Source of the DNA: a virus
Virus record (IMG/VR): IMGVR_UViG_3300007540_002278
Location: 1 to 22,170 of that record
Length of the DNA stretch: 22,170 nucleotides
Direction: 5' to 3' (one strand)
In this document: piece by piece, positions 1-6,638 of the stretch
Numbering within the stretch: position 1 is the stretch's first letter
Layout: every line of letters starts with the position of its first letter
Notes under the pieces: generated by a model
What the model was told of the DNA's origin: nothing
What the model saw: only the letters and a program-made list of their open reading frames with translations
Database searches by the model: none
Translations under genes and position numbers: made by a program

Positions 1-167
1 AAGATATGCAGGAAGGTCGAGCAGCTTATGGCGACAACTGGATGATGTGGGATGGTAATATCTACATTAGAAAAGATGGTAATATCGATGGACCAAACGG
101 TAAATGGCCTGAAGGACATCCAAACCATCCATGGGAACAAGAGGCCATGCAAGCCGAAAATGAATAA
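1..167 (+). CDS. C-terminal fragment of an unrecognised phage protein (5' end outside window)
   Basis: An open frame enters from the left edge (first complete codon at base 3) and ends at TAA 165-167. It gives about 54 residues rich in Trp, Gly, Asn and Asp. It contains a short internal echo, DGNIYI followed by DGNID, then a Gly/Pro/His-rich stretch (KWPEGHPNHPWE) and an acidic end (AENE). A possible ATG lies at base 6, but the frame is open before it, so the gene is treated as truncated by the window. The WDGN.Y pattern suggests short beta strands. I do not recognise the family and assign no function. It lies 33 nt before the next gene and in the same direction, so it probably belongs to the same transcript. 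Confidence 0.5.
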   Translation, partial: DMQEGRAAYGDNWMMWDGNIYIRKDGNIDGPNGKWPEGHPNHPWEQEAMQAENE

Positions 168-200
168 GTAAATAAATTAATCGATTAAATATATATAAAC

Positions 201-1775
201 ATGGGATTCAAATTAAAAGGTTTTAAACCTGGTAATGGCTCTACCTTGAAAATGAAAAAAGGTAGTGCTTACAAAATTATGACCAAAGGCGCTGCAGATG
301 CAGCAAGAACCGTACAGAGTTCTGGTAGTGCGGATGCAGGTAGAGGTGGTACTGGCCTAAAGCCAAGAGCAACTCTAAATAAAATGGCTGAAAGAGCTAG
401 TGGAACTGGTATGAAAACTAGAGGCAAGAGAGCTGAAAGAGCTACTAGAGAAGCTTCAGTACAAAGAGCTGCAAGAGCTAAATCTAAAATGGAAGGCGTA
501 GGGAAAGCTATGTCACCAACTAAACTGGTAAAGCGAGTCAGTTCTACAGCCCCAACTATGAGAGGACGAGGAAAAGGAGGAGCCAAAGGTACTTCTAAAG
601 CTGTTAGAGCTAATAAAGACGGAAAACAAGCTATAGGTGGCGTTAGAATGGGTGGAAAATCTTTCGGAGAAAGAATGGTAAAACCAGCACCAACTAAATT
701 AATAAGAAAAGCAATTAAGGGAACAGGTAAATTAGGAGGAGCTGTTTTGAGAAATGCAAAATCTGCAGCTGGATCTGGTACTGGAATTGGTAGGACCACA
801 GCTAAATCAGCAGGGTTATCCAGAGCATCGACAAAAGCTGGAAGAATGATCGGGTCTGCTGGTACTGCAGGAGGTTCACCTCAAAAATTTGTAGGTGGTG
901 CTCTTGTAAGAGTAGGAAGTAAACTTTTACCAAGAGTAATTGGTTCTGGAGGTAAGGTTGTTGCTAAGAAAGGAGCGAAGAATGCAGCGAAGGCAGTAAC
1001 TTACGTACCTGAGGCTGCAGCGAAAACAACTGGACAAAAAATTGTATCTGGTCTTAAAAGCGGTGCTAAGTACATGGTTGGTGGTTACGCTTTTGATAAA
1101 GCTCTTGGGTTAATGTTTCCAGGTAAGAAAGCCAAGGATTTAACGGAGAAACAAAAAAGCGGAGTTGCGGCGGCAGCAGCAAAAGGAGCTAAATTTGCAG
1201 CAGATAAAGCAAAGAAAGGAAGTCAAGCAAATGCTTATAATAAAGCAGCAAAGAGAGATCCTAAATTAGCTAAGTTTGTTGCTGAAAGAAATAAGCACCC
1301 TAAAGGTTCTGAAGCTTACAACGCTGCGCAAAACAGAATTAACAGAGCTTATGGTGTTAAGAAAAGACATGGTGTTACTAAAACTACTGCTACTAAAGGT
1401 AGAACTACAGTAACAAGGGGTAGAACACCGGGTATAGGAGAGAGAGCTAAGATGACTAAAGACAGAGCAATAGGTGGAAGAAAACAAGTTGACCACGCTA
1501 AAAGTTACATAACTGGAAAATCTAAAGAAAGAAAAACCAAAAAAGATGCTGGTAAAGTAAAAGAAAGATTTTACGACGCACAAGGTAATTTAGAGAAGAA
1601 AGTCAAAATGAAAGGCGATGGTAAAAATCTAAGAAAAGTTAAGATTACCAAAAAGACTGCGGACACTGTTACTAAAACTAAGATCAATAAAAGAACTGGT
1701 AGAAAGGTAACTAAAACTAGAAAAAGAAGAATGGTTGGACTTGGCGACAAGTTAGCTGGTCTTGTAGGAAGATAA
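201..1775 (+). CDS. Hyperbasic Lys/Arg/Ala/Gly-rich phage protein, possible nucleic-acid-binding or internal virion protein
   Basis: This 524-residue protein is roughly one quarter Lys plus Arg by inspection, with few acidic residues and much Ala, Gly, Ser and Thr. The N-terminal two-thirds is low-complexity and probably disordered. Residues around 275-310 hold a mildly hydrophobic patch (KYMVGGYAFDKALGLMF). A denser segment follows at about 330-390 (AKRDPKLAKFVAERNKHPKG, then YNAAQNRINRAYG). The C-terminal 80 residues are extremely basic with many Lys-Thr and Lys-Lys pairs, and contain FYDAQGNLEKKVK before the short hydrophobic end GLGDKLAGLVGR. Composition resembles histone H1-like or protamine-like proteins and some internal virion proteins, but no specific family can be named. 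The start lies in an A/T leader with no Shine-Dalgarno sequence. It is followed 50 nt later by groEL. Role unknown; DNA or RNA binding is inferred from charge only. Confidence 0.75.
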   Translation: MGFKLKGFKPGNGSTLKMKKGSAYKIMTKGAADAARTVQSSGSADAGRGGTGLKPRATLNKMAERASGTGMKTRGKRAERATREASVQRAARAKSKMEGVGKAMSPTKLVKRVSSTAPTMRGRGKGGAKGTSKAVRANKDGKQAIGGVRMGGKSFGERMVKPAPTKLIRKAIKGTGKLGGAVLRNAKSAAGSGTGIGRTTAKSAGLSRASTKAGRMIGSAGTAGGSPQKFVGGALVRVGSKLLPRVIGSGGKVVAKKGAKNAAKAVTYVPEAAAKTTGQKIVSGLKSGAKYMVGGYAFDKALGLMFPGKKAKDLTEKQKSGVAAAAAKGAKFAADKAKKGSQANAYNKAAKRDPKLAKFVAERNKHPKGSEAYNAAQNRINRAYGVKKRHGVTKTTATKGRTTVTRGRTPGIGERAKMTKDRAIGGRKQVDHAKSYITGKSKERKTKKDAGKVKERFYDAQGNLEKKVKMKGDGKNLRKVKITKKTADTVTKTKINKRTGRKVTKTRKRRMVGLGDKLAGLVGR

Positions 1776-1825
1776 GAGGTAGAACTTTAAATCTACATAA
1801 ATATAATTAAATTAAATCAAATATT

Positions 1826-3391
1826 ATGGAATATAATTTACCAAATGAGTTGGTAAAAAACTTAGACTTCGGTGGTGAAGCTAAAAATAGAATTATCACC
1901 GGAGTTAATAAGTTAGCCCAAGCCGTTAAATCAACATTAGGTGCATCAGGAAAATGTGTTATCTATGAAGATGGGAGAGGCAAACCGGTCATAACAAAAG
2001 ACGGAGTAACCGTTGCAGAAAGCGTAGTCTTATATGACTCGGTAGAAAATATGGGTGCAACTCTAATCAAAGAAGCTGCCAGAAATACAGTTAAAGATGC
2101 TGGTGATGGTACAACAACTGCTACAGTATTAGCTGAAGCAATAATCAAGCAAGTAGACGCTGCGGTCGCAGAAGGTCTTACAATCAGAGAAATTAAAGAT
2201 GGGGTTAATGAAACACTAGAAGATGTTATTAAATATCTTAATAATATATCTATTGATGTTGAAGGTGATATGCTTAAATCTGTTAGTGCTATATCTTGTA
2301 ACAACGACTATAAGCTAGGAGCTATTATAGCTGAAGCTTATGATAAAGTTGGTAAAAACGGTGTAGTGCTTATGGAGGAGAGTGAATCAGAGGATACGTA
2401 TGTCGACGTAGTCGATGGTGTAAAAGTTGATTGTGGTTTAACATCTCCACATTTTGTTACTAATACAGAAAAACAAAATTGTGAACTTGATAACCCATTG
2501 GTGCTTATATGTTCATCTGAAATACCTAATGTACGTAAGATACAAACTATATTAGAATATGTCATTAAAAATAATAGAGCGTTACTTATAATAGCGCCAG
2601 TGGCACAACAAGTTAAAGCTGCACTACTTATGAATAAAGTAAAAGGTACTATTAAAGTTAATATCATTGATTTGCCAGGCTTTGGTCCTACTAAGAAAGA
2701 TGCTACAGAAGATTTAGCAATATTGACGGGGGCTACAGTAATAAATGAAGAGCTAGGCGATGATTTAGATTTAATGAAGCCTGATCATTTAGGTGAGGCT
2801 GACTTCTGCGTTACTGATGATAAAAATACTGTGTTAACTTTAGAAGGTATGACAGAAAATATCGAAGATAGAATAGATGATTTAAATAAACAATTAGCTA
2901 AAGAGCAAAATGCGTTTATAAAAAAGAAACTTGAAGATAGATTAGCTATGTTATCTGGTAGCGTTGGTATAATAAGAGTAGGTGCTAATTCTAAGGTTGA
3001 ATTAAAAGAGAAGAGAGATAGAGTTGAAGATGCCATATACGCAACTAAAGCTGCTTTGCAAGAAGGTATAGTTCCAGGTGGTGGCATTGCGTTGTTAAAC
3101 GCATCTCAAAAAATTTCGACCAGCAGAGCTGGTAAGGTGTTGCTTGATGCTTTATCTTCACCGTATGAAACTATTATTGATAATGCTGGTATGAAACTTA
3201 ATACTGGTATGAAAGAAGGTTATGGTTGTAATGTTATAACTAGTGAGTATGTTAAGATGATTGATGAAGGTATTATTGATCCTGTACTTGTGACTAAGTC
3301 TGCACTTAAGAATGCTGTAAGTGTAGCTTTAACTATTATGTCAGCAGATTGTGTAATATCAAATATCAGAATAGAAAATGCAGGCAGTTAA
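1826..3391 (+). CDS. groEL: Phage-encoded GroEL-type chaperonin (Hsp60)
   Basis: This is a 521-residue group I chaperonin that folds proteins in an ATP-driven ring chamber capped by GroES. It is nearly full length (E. coli GroEL has 548). The equatorial ATP-site motifs are intact: VITKDGVTVA near residues 55-64 (D59 matches E. coli D52), DAGDGTTTATV at 91-101 (D94 matches catalytic D87), and VEDAIYATKAA with D402 matching hydrolytic D398, followed by PGGG. The apical domain spans about 195-380 and has LTSPHF where E. coli has YLSPYF, so two of the three aromatic substrate contacts there are changed. By alignment to E. coli from memory, R197 becomes C203, E386 becomes K390, R452 becomes E448 and E461 becomes K457. 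About six residues are missing just after that ring-contact strand, and the C-terminal GGM tail is absent (it ends IENAGS). groES follows with a 14-nt overlap. The start has an AAATCAAATATTATGG leader. Likely substrates are virion proteins (inferred). Confidence 0.97.
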   Translation: MEYNLPNELVKNLDFGGEAKNRIITGVNKLAQAVKSTLGASGKCVIYEDGRGKPVITKDGVTVAESVVLYDSVENMGATLIKEAARNTVKDAGDGTTTATVLAEAIIKQVDAAVAEGLTIREIKDGVNETLEDVIKYLNNISIDVEGDMLKSVSAISCNNDYKLGAIIAEAYDKVGKNGVVLMEESESEDTYVDVVDGVKVDCGLTSPHFVTNTEKQNCELDNPLVLICSSEIPNVRKIQTILEYVIKNNRALLIIAPVAQQVKAALLMNKVKGTIKVNIIDLPGFGPTKKDATEDLAILTGATVINEELGDDLDLMKPDHLGEADFCVTDDKNTVLTLEGMTENIEDRIDDLNKQLAKEQNAFIKKKLEDRLAMLSGSVGIIRVGANSKVELKEKRDRVEDAIYATKAALQEGIVPGGGIALLNASQKISTSRAGKVLLDALSSPYETIIDNAGMKLNTGMKEGYGCNVITSEYVKMIDEGIIDPVLVTKSALKNAVSVALTIMSADCVISNIRIENAGS

Positions 3392-3635
3392 CGATTATGT
3401 AATAATAGATATAATAAAAGAGGGACCTAAAAAAGTAGGTGGCTTCATATTAACAGATGATACAGATGAAACAAACAGGTATAAAAAAGCTAATATCATT
3501 TCTGTCGGAGAACTGGTGGGAGTGGTTAAAACTGGTGATAGTATATATTATGATGCTATTGCTGGGCACGATATTGCTTATAACGATAATATGTACAGGG
3601 TAATACGTGCTAGAGATATAGTTATAGTAGAATAA
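3378..3635 (+). CDS. groES: Phage-encoded GroES-type co-chaperonin with short roof loop
   Basis: This 85-residue protein (E. coli GroES has 97) would form the heptameric lid of the GroEL chamber. It starts with NDYVIIDII, the counterpart of HDRVIVKR. The mobile loop covers about residues 14-33, with GG-FIL at 21-25 where E. coli has GG-IVL, the tripeptide that docks onto GroEL. The core strand IISVG aligns with VLAVG (G44 in both) and TGDSIYY with VGDIVIF. The segment between these is nine residues shorter, which removes most of the roof beta-hairpin, as in phage T4 gp31. The C-terminus DIVIVE matches DILAIVE. The ATG lies inside the end of groEL (14-nt overlap, +1 frame), so translation is probably coupled. 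The adjacent chaperonin gene supports the call strongly. Confidence 0.9.
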   Translation: MQAVNDYVIIDIIKEGPKKVGGFILTDDTDETNRYKKANIISVGELVGVVKTGDSIYYDAIAGHDIAYNDNMYRVIRARDIVIVE

Positions 3636-3653
3636 TTACTATTCACTAAAAAC

Positions 3654-3682
3654 GTGTAATCTCTATTAAAGAGATTATACAC
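3654..3682 (+). terminator. Hairpin after groES, possible transcript end or processing site
   Basis: The 8-bp stem TAATCTCT/AGAGATTA with loop ATTAA is extended by GTG/CAC across a two-base bulge. It lies 18 nt after the groES stop in the 117-nt gap before the next gene. No T-run follows; the sequence continues as a CA-rich stretch. It is therefore either a weak or factor-dependent terminator, or an RNA stability or processing element. The rest of the gap is A-rich leader for the 3753 gene. Confidence 0.45.
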
Positions 3683-3752
3683 AAACCACAACCCATAATC
3701 CGGGAACAAAAAATCAAAAACAATTAATTAATAACTTAAAAAATATAAAAAA

Positions 3753-4457
3753 ATGGGAAAAAATATGTTAGTATTTCATAATGGGTCAAATACCTCTTAT
3801 GCAAATTACGCAGACAACTTAACTTCTATGTCATCTGCTACAACAGCAATAACAATGAGATTCTTAGGTCAAGGCGCTTCTGCTACTGCTACAAGTACTG
3901 ATGCGGTAGTTTTAACTGTTACTGCGGGTAAAGAAGAAGAAATGATGGAACTTTTAGCTGGAGCTGTTGCTGAAGGAAGATCTGGAATGACAGTTGTTGC
4001 CGATGATCAAAATAGCAAATATATAAGTGGTCATATTACAGCTGTAGATTCTATATCTGTAGACACAGGAGCTGGCACATTTAAAAATGTAATAGTTGGA
4101 GCTTTTAGTTCTCACGATATTACATTAACGAACGCACAATCTGGATCTCTAGTAACTATACCAACAACTGGTGATAATTCAACTATTACGTTACCATCTT
4201 CTCCAGTAGAAGGCTGTAACTATAGATTAGTTTGTGAAGTAGCTTCAGGCGCTCACACTATTACTATTGCTGGTGAGTTTGAAGGTATTGTACTTGACAA
4301 CACTCACGCTAGCACATTAGATAACACAACTAATATAGCTATCGCTTCTAATAAATTTGAAGTTGGTGATTATCTTGAGTTGATTTATTCTACTTCTGCG
4401 GCAAAATGGAAAGTTTTTGGAATGGGAATTTCTGATGACTGGGTTACAGCATCTTAA
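3753..4457 (+). CDS. Beta-rich probable virion (decoration/fibre-like) protein
   Basis: This 234-residue protein is rich in Thr, Ser, Ala, Gly and Val with no signal peptide or membrane segment. Residues 1-110 form one block that includes a short helix (GKEEEMMELLAGAVAEGR). Residues 115-234 form a second, strongly beta-patterned block with alternating hydrophobic and polar residues (HDITLTN, TITLPSS, CNYRLVCEV, HTITIAGEF, DYLELIYS, KWKVFGMG). The second block resembles the small beta-sandwich or knob domains of phage head fibres and tail-spike tips, although no family can be named from sequence alone. It is preceded by an A-rich leader (TATAAAAAAATG) without a Shine-Dalgarno sequence and is followed 5 nt later by the winged-helix gene. 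A structural role is inferred from composition and its place in the late-gene block. Confidence 0.55.
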   Translation: MGKNMLVFHNGSNTSYANYADNLTSMSSATTAITMRFLGQGASATATSTDAVVLTVTAGKEEEMMELLAGAVAEGRSGMTVVADDQNSKYISGHITAVDSISVDTGAGTFKNVIVGAFSSHDITLTNAQSGSLVTIPTTGDNSTITLPSSPVEGCNYRLVCEVASGAHTITIAGEFEGIVLDNTHASTLDNTTNIAIASNKFEVGDYLELIYSTSAAKWKVFGMGISDDWVTAS

Positions 4458-4462
4458 TTTGA

Positions 4463-4903
4463 ATGAGATTAACTAGTCACGATTTACGTGATTTACAAAT
4501 CCTTAAGTATTACAGGCTCGTTAGAAAATGGGCCTGTAAGACTTACGGATTGACTGACGCGGATTTAGAACTTCTTATTTACTTAGATTGTAAAGGAAGA
4601 TTTACGCGTCAAGAATTTATCGACGGAACATATACCATGAGTTGGGATAAGAACCGTTGGGAGAAACTAAAGAGGAATGGTTGGATAGAAACGTGGAGAC
4701 ACAGAAACAGAACAACCATCAAATACTCTGTATTCAAAACCTCTTTTAAATGCTCACACTTAATTAGTAGAATATATCGAATATTATTAGGAGAGGAAGA
4801 TATACCTACTTCGGAAAAGAGTGTGTTTTTTACTAACCAATCATACACTGATAAGGTCATGAATAAGTCTATCGATGATATGATAAAAGATAATGAAAGA
4901 TGA
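4463..4903 (+). CDS. Winged-helix (MarR-like) DNA-binding protein
   Basis: This 146-residue protein has a winged-helix layout. Helix 1 is LKYYRLVRKWACKTYGL (about 14-30), helix 2 is DADLELLIYLDCKG (about 32-45), and FTRQEFID forms the next short helix. A basic recognition helix, DKNRWEKLKRNGWI, lies near residues 62-75. The wing, ETWRHRNRTTIKYSV, is rich in Arg and Thr. A C-terminal helix pair (SHLISRIYRILLG) would suit dimerisation. The pattern fits MarR-type regulators, but no ligand site can be identified. The stop overlaps the start of the holin-like gene (ATGA, 4900-4903), so the two are coupled. A role in timing late or lysis gene expression is inference; a structural or host-directed role is possible. 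Confidence 0.6.
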   Translation: MRLTSHDLRDLQILKYYRLVRKWACKTYGLTDADLELLIYLDCKGRFTRQEFIDGTYTMSWDKNRWEKLKRNGWIETWRHRNRTTIKYSVFKTSFKCSHLISRIYRILLGEEDIPTSEKSVFFTNQSYTDKVMNKSIDDMIKDNER

Positions 4904-5322
4904 TAAAAAATTTAGTAGGTGGCTTATTCGGCAAAATAGTAGATAATGCAGAAGGAATACTTGACAAAGTTATTACAACAGACAAAGAGCGTGATGAGGC
5001 AAAACTCGCGATTAAAAGGATATTACTTGAAGCCGAAAAAGAAGCTTTCGCGAAAGAAGTTGAAGACAGAAAAAGCGCTAGAGATATGTACAAAGACGAT
5101 GCAATTATTCAAAAGATACTTGCCACACTCTTCACGGTAGCATATTTTGCTTTAAGCTTTGTTATGTTTAGATTCTTTATGATGGGTGATATAGATTTAG
5201 GCGAATTTGAAATAAGCTTTATATCAACAATATTTGGTGCTATGAGTGCTAAGGTAAATACAGTTGTCGATTTCTTCTTTGGGGGATCGTCAAAAAAAAA
5301 TGAACAAATAAATAATAAATAA
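4900..5322 (+). CDS. Holin-like membrane protein (resembles the GTA/3TM phage holin family)
   Basis: This 140-residue protein begins with an amphipathic segment (MIKNLVGGLFGKIVDNAEGI). A long charged helix rich in Lys, Glu and Ala follows (about 24-65), containing DRKSARDMY. Two hydrophobic segments come next at about 70-92 (IIQKILATLFTVAYFALSFV) and 104-126 (FEISFISTIFGAMSAKVNTV, continuing VDFFFGG), then a polar Ser/Lys/Asn tail. This arrangement and the FFFG-S tail are typical of the phage and gene-transfer-agent three-TM holin family, which permeabilises the inner membrane at lysis; assignment is from memory of the family. Its ATG overlaps the upstream winged-helix stop (ATGA). No endolysin gene is visible nearby, which weakens a pure lysis-cassette reading. 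Confidence 0.6.
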   Translation: MIKNLVGGLFGKIVDNAEGILDKVITTDKERDEAKLAIKRILLEAEKEAFAKEVEDRKSARDMYKDDAIIQKILATLFTVAYFALSFVMFRFFMMGDIDLGEFEISFISTIFGAMSAKVNTVVDFFFGGSSKKNEQINNK

Positions 5323-5323
5323 A

Positions 5324-6109
5324 ATGCACGGAAAATATTATACAACAACAATTGAGCCTAATCTTGATGTGGCTAATGGAACAGCTTATACTAATAAAGA
5401 TCTTATCTTTGATTGGACACCATTTGAAATACCTAATGGTGCGGGAGCACTAGTTAATACTACGATTATTTATTTTGGAAAAGATGGTGCAGCAGCGCAA
5501 GCGAATGACGACTTAGTTCTTTATTTCGCTAAATCAAGTGGTGCTACAGCGCCTACATCACTAGGAACAGTTCACGCTGCATTAACAGCAACATCAGTTG
5601 CTCCAAGTAGAAGAAACGTGATAGGTATGACCTTTATAGATCAAAATCAAATGGTTAATAACGGGAACAGTTTAATTGGTTATGATGTTTTATCAAACAC
5701 GGGTACAGGTACTAATGTGATAGAAGGACCAATGGGGGTACTATTACAAGGTGACCCGGCTTATCCTAGCACAACAGGTTATCAAACAATATGGGTAGCA
5801 GGAGTAGGTGGAACTACAAGTGAATTTGATTTTGACTCATCAGTTGCTTTAAATATGGCCGCTAGTGCAAATGTTGACGCTGATACAACTGGGGCAAGTG
5901 TTACATTAACAACTAGTGGCACTGATCCTAGAAACGTTTTTGCGCCTGGTGATATTATTACTGGTAGTACAAACACTGTTACTATGGAAGTTGTTTCTGT
6001 GGATAGCGCTACTCAAATGAAAGTAAAAAATATAAGCGCACAAATAGATCACGGCGAAATACTAAATCCAAGAAATCCAATTAAAATGGTACTTGGATTT
6101 GAGTTTTAA
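5324..6109 (+). CDS. Beta-rich probable virion structural protein
   Basis: This 261-residue protein is rich in Thr, Ala, Gly, Asn and Val. It has no transmembrane helix and is mostly short beta strands (LIFDWTPFEI, NTTIIYFGK, DLVLYFAK, YQTIWVAGVG, ASVTLTTSG, NTVTMEVVSV). A probable boundary lies near residue 175, after which a small beta domain of about 85 residues (FAPGDIITGSTNTVTMEVVS) resembles those carried on phage surface or tail proteins. It begins one base after the holin-like stop and is preceded by a poly(AATAA)-type leader. Like the 3753 gene it probably encodes a virion-exposed protein, but no specific family is recognised. Confidence 0.55.
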   Translation: MHGKYYTTTIEPNLDVANGTAYTNKDLIFDWTPFEIPNGAGALVNTTIIYFGKDGAAAQANDDLVLYFAKSSGATAPTSLGTVHAALTATSVAPSRRNVIGMTFIDQNQMVNNGNSLIGYDVLSNTGTGTNVIEGPMGVLLQGDPAYPSTTGYQTIWVAGVGGTTSEFDFDSSVALNMAASANVDADTTGASVTLTTSGTDPRNVFAPGDIITGSTNTVTMEVVSVDSATQMKVKNISAQIDHGEILNPRNPIKMVLGFEF

Positions 6110-6115
6110 ATAAAT

Positions 6116-6140
6116 AAATTAAATTAAATTAAATTAAATA
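6116..6140 (+). repeat. AAATT pentamer array in a translation leader
   Basis: Four perfect AAATT copies are followed by one AAATA, directly upstream of the ATG at 6143. A shorter version (ATTAAATTAAATCAAATATT) precedes groEL at 1806-1825. The array gives an unstructured A/T leader instead of a Shine-Dalgarno sequence, as is usual for Bacteroidota translation. It may also be a replication-slippage tract. Confidence 0.6.
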
Positions 6141-6142
6141 TA

Positions 6143-6424
6143 ATGGGAAAAAAAGAAAAAGTGATTGACCTTAAACCTAAGGTTGATAAAGTATCAGATG
6201 AGCACTTAGCTAACTTACAGCAAGTAGTTAATACTATAAACGGGTTACAGTTTAATATAGGTAAAGTAGAATCACAGAAGCATCACTTACTTCATAATTT
6301 AGATGAAGCACAAAAAGGTATTCAAAAAATGCAAGAGATGTTAATGAAAGAATATGGCACCTTTGATGTTAATCTAAGCGACGGAACGATTAATTGGCCT
6401 AAAGAAAGTAAAGATGAAAAATAA
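6143..6424 (+). CDS. Small coiled-coil phage protein of unknown function
   Basis: This 93-residue protein opens with a basic stretch (GKKEKVIDLKPKVDK). A long helix with heptad-like spacing covers about residues 18-70 (LANLQQVVNTINGLQFNIGK, then a segment ending MQEMLMKEYG). It ends in a short strand pair, FDVNLSDGTINW. The helix-plus-DGTINW layout seems familiar from unnamed phage proteins upstream of terminase genes in Bacteroidota phages, but I cannot attach a function. It overlaps the next gene by 11 nt. An assembly-related role is conceivable from position only. Confidence 0.7.
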   Translation: MGKKEKVIDLKPKVDKVSDEHLANLQQVVNTINGLQFNIGKVESQKHHLLHNLDEAQKGIQKMQEMLMKEYGTFDVNLSDGTINWPKESKDEK

Positions 6425-6638
6425 TATCATCAGAAAAATAACTATAGGTAAGGATTATAAAAATGATTCAATGCACTACGCTGTAGATCAGGAGGTTTAT
6501 GGTGGGCATAAGATCTGTGATATAGTAGAAGAACAGGATAAGTATTGTATATATATTAGAAAGGGTGATGTAGTAATACCATGGAAAGATTTTAATAAAA
6601 ACATGGCTATATCAGTTGAGTATAATCTAGAATACTAA
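6414..6638 (+). CDS. Small phage protein of unknown function
   Basis: This 74-residue protein is predicted to be mostly beta, with strands NNIIRKITIG, MHYAVDQEVYG, HKICDIVEEQ, KYCIYIRKG, DVVIPWKDFN and AISVEYNLEY. The length and strand spacing suggest a small barrel or SH3-like fold, but no binding residues can be identified. The start lies within the end of the preceding gene. Its stop TAA shares one base with the start of the next gene (TAATG, 6636-6640), so three small genes are translated as a chain. No named family is recognised. Confidence 0.7.
   Translation: MKNNIIRKITIGKDYKNDSMHYAVDQEVYGGHKICDIVEEQDKYCIYIRKGDVVIPWKDFNKNMAISVEYNLEY

Noticed and set aside
177-188. Perfect 12-bp palindrome TTAATCGATTAA before the 201 gene
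   Set aside because: Could be an operator, but such short AT palindromes are expected by chance in this composition and no second copy is seen.
269-799. 176-codon open frame on the minus strand inside the hyperbasic gene
   Set aside because: It is a mirror of the Lys/Arg/Ala/Gly codon pattern on the + strand, giving a Leu/Pro/Ala low-complexity product with no leader; the whole window is otherwise coded on the + strand.
1266-1583. Minus-strand frame giving a Ser/Phe-rich hydrophobic peptide
   Set aside because: Complement of AAA/AGA-rich codons; composition is an artefact of the basic protein on the + strand.
1779-1796. Possible hairpin GTAGA/TCTAC before groEL
   Set aside because: Only five pairs with an eight-base loop and no T-run; too weak to call a terminator.
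4946-5140. 64-codon alternative + frame within the holin-like gene
   Set aside because: It lies wholly within a better supported coding frame, and its product is low-complexity Lys-rich without its own start context.
3753-6109. Diversity-generating retroelement target in the beta-rich proteins
   Set aside because: No reverse transcriptase gene or template-like near-duplicate sequence is visible in the window.
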